Assembly: GCF_032854445.1 (NCBI RefSeq)
Contig: NC_088303.1
Span: forward strand, 15,943,501-16,007,500
DNA length: 64,000 nucleotides
From: Liolophura sinensis
Taxonomy: Eukaryota > Mollusca > Polyplacophora > Chitonida > Chitonidae
Reading direction: 5' to 3'
Shown: in pieces, positions 37,771 through 48,135 of the stretch
Position numbering within the stretch: position 1 is the stretch's first letter
How the letters are laid out: the number at the start of each line of letters is the position of its first letter
Program-made: the position numbers and the translations under genes
The notes under the pieces: generated by a model
The model's input: the letters and a program-made list of their open reading frames with translations, nothing else
Database searches by the model: none
What the model was told of the DNA's origin: nothing

Positions 37771-38171
37771 CTGCAAGAAAACAAAGCAATTCAGAAATCA
37801 GAAAGTTTGTTATAATTCTCTGAATCATAAAGACATGCCTGTACAAATTATAGTATGATAAATATGACCTAGCATTATTATATCACAACAAAACGTATTA
37901 AATGCCCCTTACTTCCTTATAAATGCCAAAAAGGCATAAACAGATATTTAGCAGTATTTCTAACTTAATGAATGTAAATCAGAGTGATATTTTTTTTATC
38001 AACAGCTAGTTTTCCAAAATATTCAATAACAGTAACAATATATTTTAGGTGGATAAAATTTGTTTTGACACTCTGTGTCATCGATAAAAATGAATGCATG
38101 ACTAAGGCCCAAATCCAGAGGAGACTGAAATTTTTCAAAATTTTGATCATGATTATCCAGTTAAAAATTTA

Positions 38172-38600
38172 GGACTCTATCTAAAAGCTGCTCTTAGCTC
38201 CGGTTGGCTGGTCTGAGATCTGCCTGGGCATTGTGGTTGAACGGTATTGAGTATCGACTCAAAACCGATATAGATCCAGTGCTATTGTGTTTCTCTATTC
38301 AGCTATTTATAATGTGTCAAGATTAAAGCAGTGTTTACCGAGTTATCACATTTTCATGACACACGTCGGAGATCTCTGCTCGATTGCCGGCTTTTCCAAG
38401 ATAGCGGACAACGGGCAATGTAAAAATTTACATAAAATCCGCACACGAACTGTAGCATTGTTGTATGGTATACACATTAAGCCTGGATCTACTTGACTAC
38501 CACATATAATACAGGGTTTTAAACGTCTCCATGTTTTTGTCTTTTCAGCCCGACAGTAATCATATCCGTTCCAGCTTATAATGGCATACTAGTCTGGCAA
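38172..38600 (+). repeat. Left inverted arm of the foldback element
   Basis: Aligns by eye in reverse complement to 41703-42105. Similarity is strongest near the inner end (about 38455-38585) and decays outward. It includes an AAGATAGCGGAC / AAGATGGTGGAT block and a spliceosomal-acceptor-like tgtcttttcag. Confidence 0.7.
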
Positions 38601-38850
38601 ACAAAAAATAAAATAAAAAAACAGAAAGACAGAGGACGAAAAAGGCTGAAAAAACAAATTCCAGAAATACAGCAGCAAGAAAATGGCCGGGATTGTGGTG
38701 TGTTTTCTGTTAGCTAATATGGTAAAATTTTGATTTAACAGTTATGTAGGCAAAGAAAAATGCCCTTATGAAATTCCTGTCATGACAAAACTTTTGATAT
38801 TTTGTTCAGAAAACTGTCATGTGATTTTGGATTTTCTTCAAAAATGCATT

Positions 38851-40450
38851 CTGTGAAAGTGATGTGCGCATGTGATGGGGAAAACCAAATTTGATAGAAG
38901 ATTTGATTGAGTGTGAAAGTGATGTGTGCATGTGAATGTGGAAAACCAGATTTGATGGAAGATATGATTGGGTGTGAAAGTGATGTGTGCGTGTGAATGT
39001 GGACAACCAGATTTGATAGAAGATATGATTGAGTGTGAAAGTGATGTGTGCGTGTGAATGTAGAAAACCAGATTTGATAGAAGATATGATTGGGTGTGAA
39101 AGTGATGTGTGCATGTGAATGTGGACAACCAGATTTGATAGAAGATATGATTGGGTGTGAAAGTGATGTGTGCGTGTGAATGTAGAAAACCAGATTTGAT
39201 AGAAGATTTGATTGAGTGTGAAAGTGATGTGTGCATGTGAATGTGGAAAACCAGATTTGATGGAAGATATGATTGGGTGTGAAAGTGATGTGTGCGTGTG
39301 AATGTAGAAAACCAGATTTGATAGAAGATATGATTGGGTGTGAAAGTGATGTGGGCCTGTGAATGTGGAAAACCAAATTTGATAGAAGATTTGATTGAGT
39401 GTGAAAGTGATGTGTGCGTGTGAATGTAGAAAACCAGATTTGATAGAAGATTTCATTGAGTGTGAAAGTGACGTGTGCATGTGAATGTGGAAAACCAGAT
39501 TTGATGGAAGATATGATTGGGTGTGAAAGTGATGTGTGCGTGTGAATGTAGAAAACCAGATTTGATAGAAGATATGATTGGGTGTGAAAGTGATGTGTGC
39601 ATGTGAATGTGGAAAACCAGATTTGATAGAAGATATGATTGAGTGTGAAAGTGATGTGTGCGTGTGAATGTAGAAAACCAGATTTGATAGAAGATTTGAT
39701 TGAGTGTGAAAGTGACGTGTGCATGTGAATGTAGAAAACCAGATTTGATAGAAGATTTGATTGAGTGTGAAAGTGACGTGTGCATGTGAATGTGGAAAAC
39801 CAGATTTGATGGAAGATATGATTGGGTGTGAAAGTGATGTGTGCGTGTGAATGTAGAAAACCAGATTTGATAGAAGATATGATTGAGTGTGAAAGTGATG
39901 TGTGCATGTGAATGTGGAAAACCAGATTTGATGGAAGATATGATTGGGTGTGAAAGTGATGTGTGCGTGTGAATGTAGAAAACCAGATTTGATAGAAGAT
40001 ATGATTGAGTGTGAAAGTGATGTGTGCATGTGAATGTAGAAAACCAGATTTGATAGAAGATATGATTGAGTGTGAAAGTGATGTGTGCATGTGAATGTGG
40101 AAAACCAGATTTGATGGAAGATATGATTGGGTGTGAAAGTGATGTGTGCATGTGATGGGGAAAACCAGATTTGATAGAAGATATGATTGGGTGTGAAAGT
40201 GATGTGTACGTGTGAATGTAGAAAACCAGATTTGATAGAGGATATGATTGGGTGTGAAAGTGATGTGTGCGTGTGAATGTAGAAAACCAGATTTGATAGA
40301 AGATTTGATTGAGTGTGAAAGTGACGTGTACGTGTGAATGTAGAAAACCAGATTTGATAGAAGATATGATTGGGTGTGAAAGTGATGTGTACGTGTGAAT
40401 GTAGAAAACCAGATTTGATAGAGGATATGATTGGGTGTGAAAGTGATAAG
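38851..40450. repeat. 61-bp minisatellite, 26 full copies
   Basis: Consensus starts gtgtgaaagtgatgtgtgcg and ends gatagaagatatgattgg. Unit starts fall every 61 bases from 38911 (38972, 39033, 39094 ... 40435); two units (starting 38851 and 40131) are 60 bases because of a gaatgtgg to gatgggg change. Linked variants define at least two unit types, one with gcatgtgaatgtgg/gatgg and one with gcgtgtgaatgtag/gatag, often alternating. The minus strand of the unit has no stop trinucleotide in any frame. Since 61 leaves remainder 1 on division by 3, all three minus frames stay open for hundreds of codons (up to 564). I consider these ORFs a property of the repeat, not genes. Confidence 0.95.
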
Positions 40451-40977
40451 TAAGTATGCAATGTATGGAAGCATGTCTTGTGTAAGTAAAATTATCTCAA
40501 CGACAGGTAACTTGCTATGTGAAACCCATGATCATTCAGAAATATAAGTTAATTATTTTGGTAGCATTCTGCCTTATTTTTCCACATTCTATCTTGGTCA
40601 TGCATGGTGGGACTGTTATCCGCTGGTTATTATGCGGTTTTTAAATGTTCACTTGGTGTTTGGTATTTCTAATTATTATTAACAACATGCTGCTCTGTAC
40701 GAATGTATTTTATATATTGATATTAAAATAGTAAATGTTTCTCAACTGCAGGACAATGTGTCACTGTTCCATTACTTTCTTCCTACTAAAACTTTGGGGT
40801 TTGGTGTTGATTTATTTTGCGGTATAGAAATATATTTAAAAATTGTTTGGGTTTGAATTTCTTGTTGTCTTGTACCTTTTGGTTTCAAGTCTGTCGCAAT
40901 GTTGTCTTTTCAATAAATATTATACCCTTTTGTTGTTTACCTAGTTTTAATTTTATAGTCTTCTTATTTAAGGATGT

Positions 40978-41128
40978 TGGCTTTCTCTCTGGGCGCAAGT
41001 AGGAAGGTCTACCAGCAACCTGAGGATGGTTGTAGGTTTCCCTGGGTTCTGCCCGGTTTCCCACCATAATGCTAAGTAAAGTAAAATCTTGAGTAAAGTG
41101 TAAAATACCAAATAAATAAATAAACTTA
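40978..41128 (+). repeat. SINE family 1, 3' two-thirds
   Basis: Has the ctggcgcaagtaggaaggtc-like block, ccagcaacctgaggatggtt, gggttctgcccggtttccca, ccataatgct and a shortened 3' end finishing in AAATAAATAAATAA. It lies inside the 3.9-kb foldback element, between the minisatellite and the right arm, so it inserted there or was carried with it. Confidence 0.75.
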
Positions 41129-41702
41129 TCTTATCTAAGGGAGCTTACATGACTTTGTTGTACTGTAGTGGCATGTTGAGTAGTTGTCACTAGAGTGAGC
41201 TGCCTGGAGCCCCCCTGAGGACAGAACGATCAATACCTGCTGTGTCGGTAACACCACAAAGCCAGAGTCGTAAAACAACATTGCTCACTTCATGTCTAGT
41301 AGCAGTTGACAGTATGTATGCGATATTTTACTTCAAACTTCAGTCAACATTTTATATATTTGTCATATGATTGTAACAATACATTTATTTTGGCAGTGAC
41401 AAGTAGGAGTTTCAAGATAAATTTGGTTTATAAAGTAACTTTTTTATATCGGACCATCGTACATACATACATGTAGAAATATTCCAACGTCCTTAATTTA
41501 GTTATATTAACTTGTGTATTGTAAATCACATATTTGAAAAAAAAATTATTATCATATATTTTAAAGCTGAAAAGAAAAAAAAATCATATTATTGGTGATA
41601 CAATTTTTATATCTAAAAAATTTTTAGGGTGAACAAGATGAATATATATGTATTACATATATATCATTATATATGTATAATAATATCTTTTTTTTTTATG
41701 CA

Positions 41703-42105
41703 GCAAAAGCATGCGGTTATAAGGTGGAACTGATATGATTACTGTCGGGCTGAAAAGAGAAAAACATGGAGATGTTTAAATTCGTGTATTATATGAGGTA
41801 GTTGATCCAGGCTTTTTATGTATGCCATACAACAATGCTATAGTTTGTTTGTTTTTATTTCAAGTTTTTACATTACCCATCATCCACCATCTTGGGAAAG
41901 CCAACATTCGAGTGGAGGTCTCTAACTGTTATGCTTCTATCTGGACACATTATAATTCACTGAATAGAGAAAATCAACAGCGTTCGATCTACGTCAGTTT
42001 TGAGCCGATACTAACTGCTGTTTGGCCACAATGCCTAGACAAGATCACAGACGTGAGCTCAGACTGGCTTTTAGGCCGAGCCAAAATTTAGCCCTGAATA
42101 TTTTC
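41703..42105 (-). repeat. Right inverted arm of the foldback element
   Basis: Reverse-complement partner of 38172-38600, sharing the ordered blocks listed for the whole element. The inner border is near the gcatgcggttataaggtgga sequence, after which the arms diverge. Confidence 0.7.
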
Positions 42106-42225
42106 TCCAGTTAAATTTACATCACATAAAGTAGAGCAACTAGTCTTATTTATAAGACTTATAAAAAATATTTATAAAGTTCACAAACAAATCTTCTTCT
42201 ATCAATATTTTATACATGTACACAT

Positions 42226-42442
42226 TGCTAATGACCTAAAATGACCCCTGACTACATCTAAGTGGCTCGTTTTGCACTAATGAGAGTTCTACTGACCTCA
42301 GAAAGTTGCTTTGAGATTTGATTAGAAGATAGGATAATACGAAAAAAAAAATACATTTCAGCACTGAGGAGAATATTTTACAATATTTATTGTTTCTAAA
42401 AATGCACTTTTTGGGGTGAAATTTTAGGCCATTTACCTTATA
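42226..42442. mobile_element. Short inverted-repeat element (MITE), copy 2
   Basis: Collinear with copy 1: aatgacctaaaatgacccct, ctaagtggctcgttttgca, actgacctcagaaagttgct ttgag, agaagataggataatac, ctaaaaatgcactttttgg and the right end aaattttaggccatttacct. The termini have decayed. It sits about 110 bases beyond the right arm of the large foldback element. Confidence 0.65.
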
Positions 42443-43927
42443 CTAAACCCTTAATCCTGTATGATTTCTGCTCGTGGTCCATGTTTCTAGCCTCAGTGCG
42501 GCTCAGGCAGGCACACACATGTGAATCACCTAACACATGCTGATATGCACGACAAAAAGATGCATGTACTTGTGTACATCTTAACAAAAAACACTGCAGG
42601 GAATGTTTATGGTAAAAACACAGAACAGGTGTAAATCTGGGGATAAACAATCATGAAAGCACTTCATGTATGTTGGGATTTATAATGCTGAACCATAGGT
42701 GAGGAATTCTACTCCTCAGTCAGCACAGTTACAGCTAATGCCAAGGGACAGAACTCTTGGTTCCCACAGTTATCAGGTTACTCTCCGACCAGCAAACTTA
42801 CTGATATTCTGAATTGATCTCAACAACATAGCAATATGAAGTTAGGTGTGATGGAATCTGAGGGAAAAAGACCCTCATTTAATGTTGCAGTGATGATGTG
42901 ATAGCTATTGGTTCTGCTTACAGCTGCACATGTCACATGCAAACTAAACTATGTCAATCCTTGTACCATAACTGTGCTTGATTTCAAATTTAGTCCAAGA
43001 CAAAGTTACACATTTTCCCCCATTCTTAAAAGCTATGTTAATCTTACATGGGCACGTTGGGATCTGTCTGAACAGTCGGATGTTTGAAAGTTTTTGCACA
43101 AAAGCAATATTTTATGATCTTTAAATCCCTCTGGTGGACATAAATATACACAACAACTTTAATAACATGAAATTCTTTGTTAATATATTAATGTCTTAGC
43201 ACTAATGTAATAATGAAAACGACTTCTGTAAGTCCAAGGACAAAATGTTTAATGGCAGTTTGTATTCATTTTATGTAGGAGAAATTCTGAAATAAACAAT
43301 CTAGCATATCAAGTCAAAAACCAAAAAGATGAATATGCAATTCGACAAACCCATTTTTGATTTATAAATTGATAAAAGTTAACCAATTTTTTTCGTTCAA
43401 GGAGAACTTAATATCAAACCTAAACCAGATATAAATGTAAGCCATCTGAAATTTACACTCAAGCTTTGATCTCTGAACAATCCATGCAAACTGAAAATCA
43501 ACAGCCCTTGGTTGTATTCAAAATTTAACAAAGAGTGCGCAAAACTTACACTGCGCCTCGTCATTTGCACAACTGTAACCGTAGACTGCATTCTTTCACA
43601 TTTGCCAAGTCATGTTTCAATGTCATTTTTCAAATGTCCTGGGGCTCTTATTCAAATTTGACCAAAAATAAAGACCAAACATGTCTTGTCTCCAAGTACT
43701 GGGATCTAAAAAATTATATCAGTTTTTGTAGAGGAACAGATTCTTTTATGGTGCCAGACTTGTGCCACTGTTTTATTACTCAGTAATGCCATCAGCAAAG
43801 ATTTTATTTCCAGTCATTGGCAGTCATGTAAGCCGATTGTCTTTTATTATGCAAATTAAATGTGATACAATCAACTTCAAAGATAATATGTTAAAAGCAT
43901 ATTGATCCACCAATAAGCTTAGTACAC

Positions 43928-45118
43928 TGCAAAAGCACAGATACTCCGAAAAAAATTGAAAAGTCACATATTTGACATTTCAATATTTCGACAAAATTTT
44001 CATCATCTTCAGGATGCATAAGAAGTCACACAAGCAGCTGGTTTATATATATATATATATACATATACACACACATACACACACACAGTTCAGTTACACA
44101 AGCAAACAATAGAAGGTTCAGCAGATTTAGGTTGATAAGCAATTTAGTCGATGTCGCCAATGAAAAGGACAACAGAATGTTGTGGGTTGGTTAAGAGGCG
44201 TGCGTGTTGGGGTGGGGGGGATGGGGGGGATGGGGGGCAGGTATTCTGTACACTGACAATCTATATGCCTGTTAGAATAAACAGTTTTTCATTGAAATGA
44301 GGCAACAGAACTGGCAGCAGGGTGTACTAATGAGATTAGAGGATTAGGACAGTAAAATATAAATGTACTGTAAAAACAACAGTGACACACAGTAAAGGGT
44401 AACACACAATTCAGAAGATAAGTACAATAATGCCTGTCCAATAAGTAGAAAATAAAAATACAAGAATGCATGGCAAGTATAGTGTCAGCAAGTGAATGTC
44501 TTAAATATTAAGGAAGAGAAAGAAGAAGATAAATATGTATACATATACACTGCAGTTGTATGTACATACATGTAACCATAATATTCATCTAAACAGATGC
44601 AATTCTTCAGATGCTTTTACACTGTTGTTTAGAAGCGGATTGTTTCTCGTCGGTTGGCTAGTGCCTCCTTAAATAAGAGTATGTTCTAATTCTCAGCGGT
44701 GTCAATAATCCTGGCATTCAGGAGAACAGAGACGACTCACAGGCTTACTATTCAGTCTGTCAAGGAGGTCCAAAAGATCTTTATACTCTTGGAATAATTC
44801 ACAAGAATGCAAGAGAGGATGGGTTTCTTTCTGCATGCCCTTTGAGGCAAGTTAGAAGGCAACGTTCAGTTTTGAAACCTTTCACCAACCCCACAGCACG
44901 CTATCATCCTTTTCATTGGCTACATCCACTAAATCATTCATCAACCTAAATCTTCTGAACCTTTTATTGTTTGCTTGCTTGTGCAACTGAACTGGGTATA
45001 AATACCAGTTACTTGTGACTTTTTATGTATCCTGAAGATGACAAATAAAATATTGTCAAAATATTGAAAATTCAAATATGCAACTTCTCAGTTTCTTCGG
45101 AGTATCTATATTTTTGCA
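43928..45118. mobile_element. 1.19-kb foldback element with 230-bp inverted ends
   Basis: The left end (tgcaaaagcacagatactccg ... caatgaaaaggac, to about 44170) and the reverse complement of the right end (from about 44900) match block by block: gatactccga, catatttga, caatattt, atcttcaggat, aaaagtcac, cagttcagtt, caagcaaacaat, gaaggttca, gatttaggttgat, tttagt, gccaatgaaaagga. Between the arms lie G-rich and noncoding DNA and a TA/CA microsatellite. Each arm carries a CCTGAAGATGA ... TGTC(G/A)AAATATTG motif, which resembles sequences I associate with Penelope-like retroelement ends and hammerhead cores. The class is therefore uncertain. Confidence 0.7.
44205..44240 (+). repeat. G-rich tract with quadruplex potential
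   Basis: Several runs of four to eight G separated by single short loops (ggggtgggggggga tggggggga tggggggcagg) inside the 1.19-kb foldback element. Confidence 0.6.
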
Positions 45119-46627
45119 TTAAGATAATACGTCATCACATATAAACTATGCAATAACAAACAAAATACGTTTTAGAGTGGGAATTCACCTTGAATCTGAA
45201 TTAGCAAAATGTTCTGAGACAAACACACAAAAATGGACTGAAACAGCTGTTCTTAATTTGGTTAAGACAATAATACAATATGGTTTTTAAATCCATCAAA
45301 AATATGTTTATCCCCGGTGAACTTTTTGCAAATTGTCTGGGACACATTCAAACACATGTTACCATTTGGTTGACACAATTACCTCAATCAAAACATTGCC
45401 AATCTTTTCCACGTCAACTACTTGAAACCAAAAGCTGCACAGCTGTACACTGCCTCTGGCCCCAGCAGATGTAGGACATTTGTAAGTTTAAAAACTGGTA
45501 ATGTGTGCATAACACACATCCTGCTCATTACTCATCATGGCCACAATTATTTATCATGTTAGCTCTGCATGATGAAAGCTTATGACAATCACATGGGATA
45601 ACAGCTCTTATTTCACAAAAAAGTGATTATTCCATGTGACATCTGTGATTCATCATGATAAAGAAACAAAATATCAATTCACTAGGACAAATATGTCACA
45701 ATATTTATGGAAATAATGACAATTTGATTTTAATAAGGAATTGTTGTGAACCCCAGTCCTGTACTGTTCAGATTCAGCTCACTGTGCACGACAAAAGTAA
45801 TAAATGCATGGCCAGAAAACCTTATATACAGAAATCAGATTACATTTATGACCTGTATAACTACAAAAAGCCTATGGCGCACACCAATATGTCATTCAGT
45901 CTGGTTGAACAGAAAGATAACTAAACACACAGGCACATACTATACTTACACCACTCAACAACAAGGAAACGTTTCCAAACAAGTGCCAACGAACCATATA
46001 CTGGTCTCTAGTCAACTCTGACATTTTCAGATTGATGGTGAAATGAAGCAGTTATTTCATCCAATCGCTTGATAGGAAACCTGTTCATGGCCAGCACTGG
46101 AGGCTGTCTGACAATTCAATCACACAGTTACCTTGCACGTCTGCCTAATGTGCTTCTGGCGTGCGACCCAGATGACCTTTACATTCTCCCTTGATAGTGA
46201 TATTTTCACCTCAATTTGTCTCACATAAACTCATAAAATTGGAGAAACATACCGCACTGAAACAGAAATCAATACCATGACGACCAAAAAAACTCCTCAT
46301 TCGTAGAGATTTTAGGCGCCCGACAGGGCTAAAATACATGAGTTCACATCAGATTTTAGAATTTAGGCATGTGTATCAGAAATGTAAGACCGTGAAGGAT
46401 GATAAAATGGGCCCCTGTGTATACTCGCCTCAGCTTGATTTTGTAGTTAGCTTTGTTATACAAATACTCATTCATCTGCTTAATACATAACCAGAGAATT
46501 AAACCAGTGAGTGCCATCATTACCAAATACGTTCTACTTCTCAACAAACTGAACATAAAAATACAATGTCTTTATCTTGCATTAAAAGAATTTCTGTTAA
46601 AAGGGTTAATGATTACAAAGTTAATTA

Positions 46628-46790
46628 GTACTTATTTATTTGATCGTTGATTGTTGACCATACTCAGGAATTTATTCCGAACAAGGTGGCAGTCAGTTTT
46701 ACGGGTGAAAAAACTTGAGTGTACGGCTTAAACCAATGAACTTTGCCGAGTTACTAACAAACTTTCCCACATGTCACATACAGATTTACA
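46628..46790 (-). repeat. Mosaic of degenerate SINE-like sequence
   Basis: The first part (tacttatttatttgatcgtt ... ccatactcaggaatttattc) resembles the family-1 tail. The following part, aaccaatgaactttgccgag ttactaacaaactttcccac, resembles a stretch at about 60076-60118 (aaaccaccaacctttggcaag...). Both are weak. Confidence 0.4.
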
Positions 46791-47407
46791 CAACATATTT
46801 ATGGTAGCCAGCTGGTCCTAAATCAGGCGGTTTTCAGGTCGTACTTTTTTACTGTTAAAGGTAAAAAACATCCTACTGTATCATGTGACCTGTGAAAAGT
46901 GTCAGACAACTATTTTTGATTACATTTACAATAACATCGGAACCTGAAAAGAGTTTCCGAAATTGTGATTTAGAATAAAGTAATAATGGCAAGAATTGAG
47001 GAACTGTAAGACTTTGTGAACTAATGATGTTCCTGAAGAATAGCAGTGTCAGTGGTGTATCCAGAAAATGACGAGATACTGATATGTGAATTGATAACTG
47101 ATCAACATATGTTGAATAAAATATTTGACAAGTCACATGATTCGAAATCGAAACTCTTCTACTGATTGTGACCTGAGCTTATTTGATGCAAATGACCCAC
47201 AAGCAATGAGAGCTAAAGATTTACACATTCACTATGTCACTCCAGTCACTCACAGGCTTAAAATGTTCACCAGCACAGAACCAGTGAAATTTGTGAGATT
47301 TTACTAGCACGCCAAACTAATTCAGAGTAAATGATAAGATGTACCAGGATTAAAAGAAAGGCAAAGGTATATCAGTCACATATAAGATCATAACCTGAGT
47401 ATTAAAT

Positions 47408-47456
47408 ACACATAAATAAATAAATAAATAAATAAACAAACAAATAAATACACATA
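47408..47456. repeat. AATA microsatellite
   Basis: acataaataaataaataaat aaataaacaaacaaataaat; could be an isolated SINE-type tail. Confidence 0.9.
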
Positions 47457-48103
47457 CATGTAATCTTTTAAGGCTGAAGTATACCACAGAACTTATTTAT
47501 CTAATTCGTCTTTTTCAAACCCGTCAAAACAAAATACGAATGGTTCATCTGCCACATTTGAGAAATCTTAAAATACATATTACATCTATTTTTTGTGATA
47601 ACTAATAACACATTCCATTTTCCGAACAGGAAAATTAAAACTACAGAATGTCGTAAGTAAGTAACGTTTGGTACGTAATCAGGATTGTCACGTGAACATC
47701 TACTTTATCACACTGTTTAAACCTTTGAATTTGTTTGAGGTTTAAAGTTAATTTAGTGTGGCTTCACTGGAATTTCAGAATAATTCCTTCATCTTTCTCA
47801 GAAATAGTAAACACTACTTTCACAAACTTCTATTTTCATCATTAATAATACAGTTCTACTTGAAAAGCCTAGTCAAATAACCCAATATTAATAATGAAAA
47901 CGAAACATTTTTTTATTTGAAATTTTCACACATACTGCAATTGAAAACCATCCACCACTGGGTTGACATACCAATGATTCAGATAATATAGATGTCAATC
48001 ACACTTGAAAGATGTTGTATTTAAGTTCAATCAGAAAGCACATTCATCATTTCAGGTGACACAAACACAGGTGTGCTAAACATAACTAAGTTAATTGGCT
48101 TAC

Positions 48104-48135
48104 CCAGCAGGTGATAATCCTGATAGCTCAGACAT
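48104..48135 (-). CDS. Possible alternative first exon B
   Basis: A 32-base coding piece with ATG context taaccATGT, peptide MSELSGLSPA plus GG, and donor CTGG/GTAAGC. It leaves phase 2, so it also fits exon 5 at 37770. The frame remains open upstream to 48318, but the Kozak-like ATG at 48135 is the more natural start. The upstream 200 bases contain several CpGs. It is short, so it could be chance. Confidence 0.35.

Larger units (their letters stand above)
38172..42105. mobile_element. Large foldback element with minisatellite core
   Basis: Two inverted arms of about 400 bases flank 3.1 kb. The arms share, in opposite orientation, blocks such as ggcattgtgg, gagtatcgactcaaaac, tttctctattcag, ataatgtgtc, gcattgttgtatgg, aagcctggatc, and the best-kept stretch ctccatgtttttctcttttcagcccgacagtaatcatatc. 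The core holds 26 copies of a 61-bp unit, a SINE fragment and AT-rich DNA. Just outside lie matching direct repeats, tccagttaaaaattta (38156-38171) and tccagttaaattta (42106-42119), which look like target-site duplications. No transposase is encoded. The layout resembles Foldback-type non-autonomous elements; the superfamily is unknown. Confidence 0.72.

Noticed and set aside
38780-40474. Minus-strand ORFs of 564, 551, 232 and 132 codons
   Set aside because: They are the same stop-free 61-bp minisatellite read in three frames; no start context, splice site or non-repetitive coding part supports a gene.
43552-43591. ATG exon-like piece MQSTVTVVQMTRRS before GTAAGT
   Set aside because: Leaves phase 0, which no downstream exon in the chain accepts.
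46133-46190. Exon-like piece ending AAG/GTAACT
   Set aside because: No pyrimidine tract before any usable acceptor; frames ambiguous.
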